Positions 16,613 to 24,775 of a stretch of DNA of 37,288 nucleotides are shown here, one piece after another. The DNA is taken from contig NZ_JABZEO010000024.1 in assembly GCF_013385175.1 (NCBI RefSeq), forward strand, positions 1 through 37,288. Reading direction: 5' to 3'. The position numbers and the translations under genes are program-made. Within the stretch, counting starts at the first letter, position 1. Each line of letters begins with the position of its first letter. Source of the DNA: Allochromatium humboldtianum (GTDB taxonomy: Bacteria; Pseudomonadota; Gammaproteobacteria; Chromatiales; Chromatiaceae). Under the pieces are notes generated by a model. It ran no database searches. It was not told the DNA's origin and was given only the letters and a program-made list of their open reading frames with translations.

Positions 16613-16656
16613 CGTTCCTCCGCGAGAAACCCCGTCCTTCAGGACGGGGTAGTTGA
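16613..16656 (-). repeat. TnpB-element-type palindromic repeat, single hairpin
   Basis: A perfect 8-bp stem, CCCCGTCC/GGACGGGG (16630-16637 with 16642-16649). On the minus strand it is preceded by GTCAACTA, as at the left end of the element at 32373, and followed by TTTCTCGCGGAG, as at 7073-7157. It occupies the whole traN-to-next-gene gap and supplies the ribosome site of the gene starting at 16612. Confidence 0.75.
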
Positions 16657-19600
16657 CTATTCGTTCCACTCTTTGCATGTTTGAAGGGTGCGGAAGCGGG
16701 CAAAAAACTCTCCGCCCCCGCCAACGATCACATGACCGCTGAAGGTGTTGGTTCCGCTATGCAGATACGGCAGGACGTCGATATTGGCGACATACCGTCG
16801 CGCGTTGTTTAGATCGCGACTGCCGGTGCATCCGCCGCTCGATTGATACTGAACCATATTGCCGGCGCATAATTGCAGCATGTCGCCGCCATAGGGACCG
16901 TTCAGTATCTGTTGCCCGTTGATTTCGAGTCGCAACCAATCGTCGTATTGCAGCATTTCCAGGATGAACTGATTGATCTCAGAGACGTCTTCAATGTTCA
17001 AACTGGCACTGAAGTGATAATCGCCAGCGCTGAGGCTGCCATACTGAGACGCCCCCCACTCGATATCGATGGCACCAGTATCGGGATTCTCGTTGAACAC
17101 CCAGTTCGCCACGCCGCTGTGACCGCCCTTGGTGATGGCATTGCTGCACGCCTCGCACTCCGGATAGGTATACGGCATCTTGCGATCATCATAGGCGTAG
17201 CAGTGATCGGCCTGACGCAATGTCGCGGTGTTTTGCAGCATATCTGAGGTATTTTCCCTGACGCCCTCGGCCGTTTTTGTCGCCGCTACACGCTGATCGA
17301 ACTGCCCCTCCTCATCGTTCGTGCGCCCAACCGTTTGCGTGATAGGAACCGTATCCGTCGTTACCGCATAGGTCGTGCTCGGGGTGGTCGGATTGAACAG
17401 CCCTGATTCGATCAGCGCATCCAACCATTCGGAAAGATCGACTTGAGCCCAGTCGACTTCGGCCAAATCGTATGGGGTAAATCCACCGCAGTTGATATCG
17501 CACTTTTTCAACGTGGTTCCGCCCGGCCCCGAGCGATAGCCCTTTGAGCGCGATGCCAACAGCCCTTTCTTGATGATCTGCTCGGCGATTACGCGCGCGG
17601 CAATGGATTTATAGCAGCAATACAGTTTGCGTTTTTCCAGGCATCCGAGTATCACCACTTTTTTGTTGCAACAATCGCCCGCATAGGTACATAACCGCCA
17701 TTTCATATTCATCGCCCACTCATACTCCTCCTGCTTGCAGGCAAAGATGATATGCCCGATCAGCTTGAGAAGGCTGTAGACCATGAAGACCAAACTGATG
17801 GTGTCGAGGATTCTCTGGGCCGTCTGGGTTAGTACCAGTTTCCCGCCTTCCGTGGTGATAATTTGGCTGGCGAAATCCGGTCCCCCAATGTCGATCAAAA
17901 TTTTCTGAGCGCCCTTGAGCAACGATTGATGCAGCGAGTCGATTGTGCCGCTGATCAACCCCTGCTTGGCCGTTGCATCGACTCCCACCGTAGCTGCCGT
18001 GCCTCCGCTGCCTGCCCCGAACGAACTGAACAGATTGTCAAACCCGGCGGACAGTGGTTCAACGAAGTTCTTCGTCACGTATTCGGAGGCGGATTTGTAA
18101 GCGTTGGTGACAGGTTTGGCAATTTCGCCAAACATCTTGGCTGTGGAGTTGTAGACGTCCTTGGTCCCCAGGAATTGCTGAACGATATTGTTTTCCGAGA
18201 TTTTATAGATCAAATACGTGGCCTTGAGATAATCGAACCAGCTGGGGCCATCGGACTTGGCGGCTTTTTCCGCTTCCTTGCAGCAGTTGGGCGTCAATCC
18301 GATTTCATTGCCGATAGGAATCTTGCAATACATCGCACTGCCGCCGAAGACGACGGGCGTACAGGCTTGGGAGGTGCTTGTGGGTTGCTCGCCGGTTTCT
18401 GCGCACACCATGTCCATCTTCATCATGTTCAGTGCCTCCATGCCGGCGGCGGCTTGGGCGAAATCCTCGGCATTGTCACCAGCCAGATTTGGCCGGTGAC
18501 ATTCGGTGCCCAAACAACGCATCACACCTGAGCAGGAATCCCCTTTTTCCTCAATGGTGACGATGAAATCGCGATCCTGTCTCTCGCCACAGTCATAGGC
18601 CGCCGTTGGGTTGTAACAAACACCGGAGTAAATACCGACGAATCGGCTGTCGCACCCATCATAGGCGCTGACACGACGACAAGATCCTCCATCCAGCGGA
18701 GCGCCATCCGGTCCTTCCGTGATATGGCAATCGGTCGCCCAAATTTCGCCGTCACGGGTGAACTGTTTCAGATTTGTCAAATCCCCCATCGTCGAGCACG
18801 TCGTAAAAGGCTCACCGGTCGCCTCCCAGCACATCTTGTCGTCTAATAGCGTGAGTTCGGGGCCGATTGGCAATGGTTCTCGCCCATCCCCGTTATCGTA
18901 ATCCGGAAAATCCGCCGATGAGTCGGTGCCCCATTTTTTCAGTAATTCGACAATACCCTCGTTCGGGAGTCCGGGACCAAACGTCACGCCACCGATCGTG
19001 CGCGTTGGAGCGCTGTCAATGCAATTCAGGCGTGCCCCCTGACAAAAACCATCCGCGGCATACTGCATATATTTTTCACAGCCGGCGAAGGTATTGATGG
19101 TCACGGCATAGACTTTGGCTACGAGACGCAGATCATGGACAGACCCATTTCCCGAAGCGCTGCCTGTGGGTGTCCAGTTATTCGTCGGCAATCCGTAATG
19201 ACCGAATGACGATGAGCCGCCCGTTTGCAGATAGACGCCATCGACCGCGTAGATATAAGGATCGGCAACCAATGGAACGTGATCATATTCAACATAGTAT
19301 CCGGCACTGGAGCCGTCGGGATTGTCTGGCTTGATTTCCGTTGAGCATCCTGTACCCATGCCATTGTTGCAGCGTGAGGCGCCAACGATTGGGAAATTGG
19401 TGTTGATCGGTCCATTGACGGCTGCCGGTTCCTTACGGTATGTGAACATCGGTTTTCCATCGCCATCCTTGACCTGCTCGCCCGTCGTTGGATCGATGAT
19501 AGGTTCGGCAATTTTGTTGAAGGCGCGCACGGTGAGGAAATTCTGCTCACCCAGATAGGACATGCCAAACGAACGCTTGATGGTATGACAACCATCCGGA

Positions 19601-21060
19601 TACGGATTGACCAGTGTCTCCGAGCAAATTTCCACATCTTCGTTATCGTAGGAATTATCGACCGTTTCCTCGATAACACTGATGGTTTCACGGCTACAGA
19701 CTCCAGCGAATTCCTGCGAGACGCTGGAGGAACTCGAACTGGCATTCAAGCCCCGAATCACACCGCTGGAGACACCGCTGTCATTGATGTAATTATTGGA
19801 GGCCGTATTGGCCATGATGAGATCGCTGTACTGCTTACCCTGACGCTGGGCGGATACGGCTGTACCGTCGTCATACATGAGCAGCACATTGGCCCCCGGC
19901 GATCCTGGGCACCAGCGCAGGCGATCACCGCCGATCGAATCGACCTCGCAGACAGCGGGCGGATCCGGAGGGCAAATCTGCCCCGGAACCGGATCGGAAT
20001 AGGTCACTTCAGTGCGGTATAAATCCGCCGAGATGTAAATCTCGCCGACCCCATAGGGGATGGTGTAATTGATGACGGGTGTAAAACCGTCGCGCGGCTG
20101 GCCATAGCTCGAGAAATAGCTGTCCGGAGCGACGACATAAGGGCCATGATGGAAGTAGGCCAGCTTGTGGTTATAGGTGAAAAAGTTTTGGTTTTTTGGA
20201 TTGGTGTAAGGGGTATAGGTATAGCGAATTGCAAAATCGTTGTCGACGCGCTCCCACCACTGCTGCGCCACACCGCCGAGCGTGGGCCGTTGCAGCTGGA
20301 CCTGTCCCTTGCGATAGAACGAAGGGGTCGTAACTTCACGATACTCGACCGGATTCGTGTTTGGAATTGGCTCCTGATGCACGTCGAAGAACTCGACCTT
20401 GAGGATGCGATGTTCCGGGGAAGTCTTGGCCTGATGGATGTCTTGTCGATCAAGCAACAGGAGCTGGGTATTTCGGCATCCGAGCCGGCTGAGATTCTTG
20501 CGATCCTGCTCGGAGAGCACTTTGGCCTGGGCCGGATCGCTGTAGATGGTCGCTCCGGTCTGATTGATCAGATTCAGATCCGTCTCGCTGTAGACCGGCA
20601 TGATCTCGGAGAAATTGACGGTTGAGGATGAGGTCTGGTTGACCCCCGGCTCCACGCGCGTCTGGTCCAGGCTGTAGTTGCTGACATCTGATGTTGAGTA
20701 GAGACTCTGGGCAAAGTCGCTTCCGCGTTGCGCGCCCTGGACGATATCCCCCACCTGCAACGGCTGGTATTTGTCGGCGGCGCGTCCGGCCAGATCGGCG
20801 TCGGCGGACCCCGGATCGAGATTGGGCGTCCTGACCGGCGCGTTGTCGTCCATCAAGTTGGGCAGACGCACGGTCCCCTGCCCTTGATTCCAGTCATTAC
20901 TGAGCTTTTGGGCGCGCTGATTGACGAGTTGCGCCTCGGTCGACTCAGGGAGGCCTTGGGCATACGCCTGGTGCCACTGGATCGGCCACACGACCGACAT
21001 CCAGACCAACATGAAGCGTGCACCGACCCGCATGGGGCGGCTCAAGGTAGGCTGATGCAT
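16657..21060 (-). CDS. traN: TraN, Cys-rich outer-membrane mating-pair stabiliser
   Basis: A 1467-residue protein. The open frame extends 150 codons upstream of 21060, but that part is out-of-frame reading of traU. The ATG at 21060, 2 nt after the traU stop, gives the signal peptide (MRVGARFMLVWMSVVWPIQW…AYA). The mature protein is rich in Cys throughout, with many CxxC and paired Cys (GCRNTQLLLLDRQDI, FAGVCSRETISV, CCNKKVVILGCLEKRKLYC, CEACSNAI), as in TraN. The C-terminal 200 residues (WVFNENPDTGAI…YHFSASLNIED…WLRLEINGQQI) look beta-rich and PA14-like. It is much larger than F TraN (about 600 residues). TraN contacts recipient outer-membrane proteins to stabilise mating pairs. The enlarged middle may set receptor specificity (inference). 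Confidence 0.93.
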   Translation of the reverse strand: MHQPTLSRPMRVGARFMLVWMSVVWPIQWHQAYAQGLPESTEAQLVNQRAQKLSNDWNQGQGTVRLPNLMDDNAPVRTPNLDPGSADADLAGRAADKYQPLQVGDIVQGAQRGSDFAQSLYSTSDVSNYSLDQTRVEPGVNQTSSSTVNFSEIMPVYSETDLNLINQTGATIYSDPAQAKVLSEQDRKNLSRLGCRNTQLLLLDRQDIHQAKTSPEHRILKVEFFDVHQEPIPNTNPVEYREVTTPSFYRKGQVQLQRPTLGGVAQQWWERVDNDFAIRYTYTPYTNPKNQNFFTYNHKLAYFHHGPYVVAPDSYFSSYGQPRDGFTPVINYTIPYGVGEIYISADLYRTEVTYSDPVPGQICPPDPPAVCEVDSIGGDRLRWCPGSPGANVLLMYDDGTAVSAQRQGKQYSDLIMANTASNNYINDSGVSSGVIRGLNASSSSSSVSQEFAGVCSRETISVIEETVDNSYDNEDVEICSETLVNPYPDGCHTIKRSFGMSYLGEQNFLTVRAFNKIAEPIIDPTTGEQVKDGDGKPMFTYRKEPAAVNGPINTNFPIVGASRCNNGMGTGCSTEIKPDNPDGSSAGYYVEYDHVPLVADPYIYAVDGVYLQTGGSSSFGHYGLPTNNWTPTGSASGNGSVHDLRLVAKVYAVTINTFAGCEKYMQYAADGFCQGARLNCIDSAPTRTIGGVTFGPGLPNEGIVELLKKWGTDSSADFPDYDNGDGREPLPIGPELTLLDDKMCWEATGEPFTTCSTMGDLTNLKQFTRDGEIWATDCHITEGPDGAPLDGGSCRRVSAYDGCDSRFVGIYSGVCYNPTAAYDCGERQDRDFIVTIEEKGDSCSGVMRCLGTECHRPNLAGDNAEDFAQAAAGMEALNMMKMDMVCAETGEQPTSTSQACTPVVFGGSAMYCKIPIGNEIGLTPNCCKEAEKAAKSDGPSWFDYLKATYLIYKISENNIVQQFLGTKDVYNSTAKMFGEIAKPVTNAYKSASEYVTKNFVEPLSAGFDNLFSSFGAGSGGTAATVGVDATAKQGLISGTIDSLHQSLLKGAQKILIDIGGPDFASQIITTEGGKLVLTQTAQRILDTISLVFMVYSLLKLIGHIIFACKQEEYEWAMNMKWRLCTYAGDCCNKKVVILGCLEKRKLYCCYKSIAARVIAEQIIKKGLLASRSKGYRSGPGGTTLKKCDINCGGFTPYDLAEVDWAQVDLSEWLDALIESGLFNPTTPSTTYAVTTDTVPITQTVGRTNDEEGQFDQRVAATKTAEGVRENTSDMLQNTATLRQADHCYAYDDRKMPYTYPECEACSNAITKGGHSGVANWVFNENPDTGAIDIEWGASQYGSLSAGDYHFSASLNIEDVSEINQFILEMLQYDDWLRLEINGQQILNGPYGGDMLQLCAGNMVQYQSSGGCTGSRDLNNARRYVANIDVLPYLHSGTNTFSGHVIVGGGGEFFARFRTLQTCKEWNE

Positions 21061-21062
21061 GT

Positions 21063-22223
21063 TTAACTTCCAGGTGTGAGTCCGAAGCAGCAGTCGGTCC
21101 ATTGGAACAGCATGTAGGCGTGGTCCTCGCCGGTGGCCGGCACATCGCGCCACATGCCCCAGCCGGCGGTGCTGGCCCCGGTGGCGTGGGTGCAGGTTCC
21201 GCCGCGCGTCGGCGGATTGACCAACCGCACCTGACCGGATGAACCGGATCCGCCCCCGCCGGACGAGCGTCCACCTTCCGGCGAGGGAGCCAACATCTGC
21301 CAGCGGAAGGCGTCTTTGCGCAGGATGAAGCGCGCATTGCGCTCGCACAGGTTGTCGTCGCCGATGGTTTCGTTCATCAAGCCCAGGCGATGAAGCATGG
21401 CGATCGAGCGTGTTGCCATGAGACTGCTGAAGCGCACCGGATCGACCATGCGTCCCATACCGTTGAAACCGGTCATGGGATAGATCTGCCCCCAGGCACC
21501 GGCGACCCAAAACAAGTTGTTGATCGGCTTGCCGAGGGTCGAGGACACCGCATCCACGGGCATGGCGAGAAACGACTTGGCGTTGGCCAGGAGCATCATT
21601 TCGGGGTTGAGAAACGTGGTATAGCGTCCGGTGACGTCGTTTTGCGTCGGAAACAACGGACTCATGTGCATGACATCGAAGTCCAACAGACCGTCTGAAG
21701 GGCAGGCCCCCTCATCGAGGAGGCGCAGCATGTAGATGAGCGGGGCGGAATACAGGATCCAGTTGGCGAAGGCCTCTTTGCGCTGCCCCCTTCCGAGATT
21801 CGCGCCGCCATTGATGAAGTCGATTCCCCCCACGGGGATCTCTAGTCCGCCCAATGAAGGGAGACAGTATGGTTTGCGGGTGATATCGATGATTTTGGAG
21901 GGCGCCCAGAAACCGACGGTGAAGCCGATTTTGGGCAACTGCCCTTTGGCGAGGTTGCCGCCGCAGACACAGATCGCCTTTCCAGTGGCGTCACTGGGCA
22001 CGCCGGACTTGCCCTTCATGAAGGTCGCGCCCGCAATCCGCATCGGAAACATCCCGGACCAGCACACATCCGAGAACATGGTTTTCAGCGGGCTGTAACT
22101 GTTGCACCCCAGCTTCATGCCTTCAGCTTTCAGTGGCGCGCTCGCACAAACAAGACCGATCGCGGCAATAGCCGCACAGAGCGGGCGGCGAAAGCGATCA
22201 AGGCGTAAATGACGGTGGCTCAA
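21063..22223 (-). CDS. traU: TraU, pilus assembly protein
   Basis: A 386-residue exported protein. The start is a TTG with GAGGA about 10 nt upstream, overlapping the end of the trbC-traW gene by 26 nt. No better in-frame start precedes the signal peptide (FRRPLCAAIAAIGLVCASAPLKA). TraU hallmarks are present: DVCWSGMFPMRIAG, ICVCGGN (CxCGG), FTVGFWAPSKIIDITRKPYCLPSLGG, GQIYPMTGFNG and the C-terminal LFQWTDCCFG. The many Cys suggest disulfides in the periplasm. TraU is needed for DNA transfer and pilus assembly in F-type systems. Confidence 0.96.
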   Translation of the reverse strand: MSHRHLRLDRFRRPLCAAIAAIGLVCASAPLKAEGMKLGCNSYSPLKTMFSDVCWSGMFPMRIAGATFMKGKSGVPSDATGKAICVCGGNLAKGQLPKIGFTVGFWAPSKIIDITRKPYCLPSLGGLEIPVGGIDFINGGANLGRGQRKEAFANWILYSAPLIYMLRLLDEGACPSDGLLDFDVMHMSPLFPTQNDVTGRYTTFLNPEMMLLANAKSFLAMPVDAVSSTLGKPINNLFWVAGAWGQIYPMTGFNGMGRMVDPVRFSSLMATRSIAMLHRLGLMNETIGDDNLCERNARFILRKDAFRWQMLAPSPEGGRSSGGGGSGSSGQVRLVNPPTRGGTCTHATGASTAGWGMWRDVPATGEDHAYMLFQWTDCCFGLTPGS

Positions 22224-23373
22224 CGTAACGAATCCTCAGACGGTCCCCGGCCTGCTCGACGATGGCGGGTACGGCGCGCACACCGAATCGATCGCTCATG
22301 CGGCCGAACCAGGGATAGGTTGGGCGTTGCAACTGCTCGGACAGTGCGACCGTTCCAGGCCGGCCGTCGGCGGACTCGGCCCCGACGACAAACAGATCGG
22401 CGTCGGCATACTCACCGGCAATCCATTCCTTCACCAATCGCCTCTGTCGTGGATCACTGGCATCGAAGACGATGATCGGCACCTGGAGGCTTGTGAAATC
22501 GAGGATGTTGTATCGGGTTCCTGCTCGCGCCAGTAACACTTCCGGGTTTTCATTATACTCAGGAATTACAATGTCATGTGGAACAATAAAAACTGGCGTG
22601 AAAAAATCTTCAGAGTGCCGAGTCACGGTTGGCAGATCGAACTTCGGTGACAGATTGTCGGCCACGCGCGATTGCGCGCGCTGCAAGGCGGCTGTCCAGT
22701 CGTAGTCGCGCACGCGCTCCTCGATGACGGTCAGCATGTCGGGTTCAGCAATGGCGTACAGTTCGCCGACCACGAGGGGGCCGCGACGGCGCACATTCTC
22801 TCGCGCGCCTTCCAGGCTGATCGTGCCCTGCACCTCGTACCATTCTTCGCCGTCCTTCACCAGGAACACGGGAACAGAGTCGACTTGATAGGTACGGAAC
22901 GCCTCGGGGTCGATTTCAATGAGGATGTCGTCGCCTTGCGGATCGGGGAACAGGCGACGCAGCCGCCCAATCAGTGCGCCGAGTTTTTGCGGCTCGAAGC
23001 CTTGCAAGACAAAGCGCACTTGGCCCGGCGGCTCATCGAGCGCCTGTTTGAACAGATGGCGCAGCGCCCCCTCCGGCATCCCCTCTGAAATGAAGACCTG
23101 CATGGAGTAGTCGATCGTCGCCTCGGCGCTCTCCGGTGCGTGCTGGAGATAGCGCTCTACGGCAGCCTCCATCCATGCTTCCTCGCGGGAGTACGCAGTG
23201 GAGAAGTTCTCGAGCCCGGCGGCCGGCTGTGGCTGAAGGGGGCGCTGCGCCGGAGCCAAGTCGGTCCGGTCGGCCCAGGGTTGGCGCGTCAGTCCTGTGT
23301 CGGCGGCTTGGACGAGATGGCTGTGGAGTGCGAGACTAAAACAAAGGGTGAGCGTAACCGCGGATGGCTTCAC
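22198..23373 (-). CDS. traW: TrbC-TraW fusion, pilus assembly protein
   Basis: A 391-residue protein from the GTG at 23373 (GGGGA about 10 nt upstream), which gives a clean signal peptide (KPSAVTLTLCFSLALHSHLVQA). A TTG 10 codons further upstream is the alternative. The N-terminal half is TrbC-like (DYSMQVFISEGMPEGALRHLF, RFVLQGF, VFLVKDG). The C-terminal half is TraW-like (NILDFTSLQVPIIVFDASDPRQ, RFGVRAVPAIVEQ). The two are separate genes in F, while fused forms are known in R27/SXT-type systems. TraW and TrbC act together in the periplasm in pilus assembly. It overlaps trhF by 38 nt. Confidence 0.9.
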   Translation of the reverse strand: MKPSAVTLTLCFSLALHSHLVQAADTGLTRQPWADRTDLAPAQRPLQPQPAAGLENFSTAYSREEAWMEAAVERYLQHAPESAEATIDYSMQVFISEGMPEGALRHLFKQALDEPPGQVRFVLQGFEPQKLGALIGRLRRLFPDPQGDDILIEIDPEAFRTYQVDSVPVFLVKDGEEWYEVQGTISLEGARENVRRRGPLVVGELYAIAEPDMLTVIEERVRDYDWTAALQRAQSRVADNLSPKFDLPTVTRHSEDFFTPVFIVPHDIVIPEYNENPEVLLARAGTRYNILDFTSLQVPIIVFDASDPRQRRLVKEWIAGEYADADLFVVGAESADGRPGTVALSEQLQRPTYPWFGRMSDRFGVRAVPAIVEQAGDRLRIRYVEPPSFTP

Positions 23374-23854
23374 GATGGATCGGTCCCCAGTAGCGTGAGT
23401 CAAAACTCTCTTGCGTCGATCCCAAGAGGAAATACTGACCGTCGGCCAGAGTCAGATCCAGATCGAAGTCGCCGGGTTGTTTACCAGGGAGGCTTTTGGC
23501 CAGCCACAGCCGATCCCGATGCAGGCCATTGATATAGAGTTCGGTGCCTTCGATACGGATCTGATCGCCCGGCACACCCGCGATACGCTTGAGGATCCGC
23601 GCCCCTGGGCGCGCACCGAGCGGCAGACCGGAGTCGGGCATCGTGGCGACGACGAAATCGCCGCGCTGTGGCGGTCGATCGGCCTGCATATGCATCACGA
23701 ACAGCGTAAAAGGCAGACACGACGGCTCGCCCGTGAAGCGTTGCACATCCACTCCCAGCCGATAGTCGCTGGCACGCCAGAATGTCACGAGGGCCAGCGA
23801 CATGATGAAAAATCCGCCGATCTGGAGCAGAAAACGGGGTGATGGGCGCTTCAC
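23336..23854 (-). CDS. trhF: TrhF-type S26 signal peptidase
   Basis: A 172-residue protein with an N-terminal membrane segment (LLQIGGFFIMSLALVTFW, about 9-26). Peptidase S26 motifs follow: the catalytic Ser45 in GEPSCLPFTLFV, box C/D GDFVVA and ARILKRIAGVPGDQI with general-base Lys89, and box E GSTQESFDSRYWGPI. Such conjugation-specific peptidases (TrhF in R27, TraF in RP4) mature the pilin or other components, here most likely TraA. The GTG start overlaps the upstream stop (GTGA). Confidence 0.92.
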   Translation of the reverse strand: MKRPSPRFLLQIGGFFIMSLALVTFWRASDYRLGVDVQRFTGEPSCLPFTLFVMHMQADRPPQRGDFVVATMPDSGLPLGARPGARILKRIAGVPGDQIRIEGTELYINGLHRDRLWLAKSLPGKQPGDFDLDLTLADGQYFLLGSTQESFDSRYWGPIHREAIRGYAHPLF

Positions 23855-24255
23855 GGCTGTCCCCTTTCGTTTTCGTCGTCAACGGTCGCTGTGTCGGACT
23901 CTGGGGCCAACAGCTTGTAGAGTTCCGGGTCATACTCCTGAAGCCAGTCGTTTGCCTCGCGGGTATCGGTACGCGGGCCATAGACGTTGTCGAAGTCGGC
24001 CTGACAGTGCGGCTGTCCGAAATACGCTGTCATCTGCGCGTGTGTCCACTGAGACCAATCCTCGACGTCCGCCCAAGAGCGGCTCATGTCACGCCGAAAC
24101 AGCGCCTCTCCGGTAAAGGGCACCAGGCCCAGGGCGCCATGGGCCAGCGTGGTGGCGTTGTTGATACGCTGGCAGGCATCCGCCGGCCAAAACACGAAAG
24201 CCAGCGCTCCAAGGATGGAAAACAGGATCCCTCCCCCAAAAATCTGCCCCACCAT
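23851..24255 (-). CDS. Small membrane protein between trbI and trhF
   Basis: A 134-residue protein with an N-terminal membrane helix (GQIFGGGILFSILGALAFVFWP, about 3-24) and a soluble domain of about 100 residues rich in Trp and Asp (SWADVEDWSQWTHAQMTAYFGQ, EANDWLQEYDPELYKLL). It has two cysteines (one in ADACQRIN, one in PHCQADF) that could pair in the periplasm. No family is recognised. It overlaps trhF by 4 nt and starts 1 nt after the trbI stop, so it is tightly coupled to the assembly genes and is likely a true accessory component. Confidence 0.7.
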   Translation of the reverse strand: MVGQIFGGGILFSILGALAFVFWPADACQRINNATTLAHGALGLVPFTGEALFRRDMSRSWADVEDWSQWTHAQMTAYFGQPHCQADFDNVYGPRTDTREANDWLQEYDPELYKLLAPESDTATVDDENERGQP

Positions 24256-24256
24256 C

Positions 24257-24775
24257 TCAATAACCCTCGCGGCGCGTTTCGGGTTTGCGATCCATCAGCC
24301 CCTGTTGCAACAGCTGCTCGCGCACCTCGTCGGTGATGTCCCGAACCTCCGCGGGTGCGGCCAGCACGGCGGCGCTCCGGAGCACCACATGGCCACGCGC
24401 GGCGTAGGCTTGGATCTCACGCAGCAGCCCCTCGCTGAACTGGCGGCTGCGCTCCGGCATGTCCTCGGATGGCAGCTTGTTTTGCGCCACCAGATCACCC
24501 AAGGCGTCGATCGCCTCTCGGGCCAGGCGCTCGGTATCGACCATCAGCAGCCCCGGCGCGCGGCTCGGGGTCTCCAGCGTGGACGACATGAGGTGCTGAA
24601 CCCCGGCCGCCGTCACCGCTGACAGACCGATGATGACGGCGAGATTGACCAGAAAGTCGCGCGCCGGATGCGACGACTCGTCCGGCACCGACGCATCGGT
24701 AGGCGTGACGGGCTCGGCGATTTCGATCGCGTCTGAATCGATCGATTCAGGAATAGTCGGCTCTGTCTTAACCAT
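24257..24775 (-). CDS. trbI: TrbI, F-type pilus assembly/retraction protein
   Basis: A 172-residue protein from the ATG at 24775, which overlaps the traC stop by 8 nt. A longer in-frame extension upstream only reads traC out of frame. A polar N-terminus is followed by one membrane helix (ARDFLVNLAVIIGLSAVTAAGVQHL, about 40-64) and a periplasmic TrbI-like domain (LLMVDTERLAREAIDALGD, FSEGLLREIQAYAARGHVVL, AAVLAAPAEVRDIT). In F, TrbI affects pilus retraction and length. Its place after traC matches F. Confidence 0.9.
   Translation of the reverse strand: MVKTEPTIPESIDSDAIEIAEPVTPTDASVPDESSHPARDFLVNLAVIIGLSAVTAAGVQHLMSSTLETPSRAPGLLMVDTERLAREAIDALGDLVAQNKLPSEDMPERSRQFSEGLLREIQAYAARGHVVLRSAAVLAAPAEVRDITDEVREQLLQQGLMDRKPETRREGY

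Noticed and set aside
21061-21510. A 150-codon N-terminal extension of traN
   Set aside because: It is traU read in another frame. The ATG at 21060 starts a clear signal peptide 2 nt after the traU stop.
23374-23403. TTG start at 23403 for the TrbC-TraW protein
   Set aside because: It adds ten polar residues before the signal peptide. The GTG at 23373 is better placed, though not proven.
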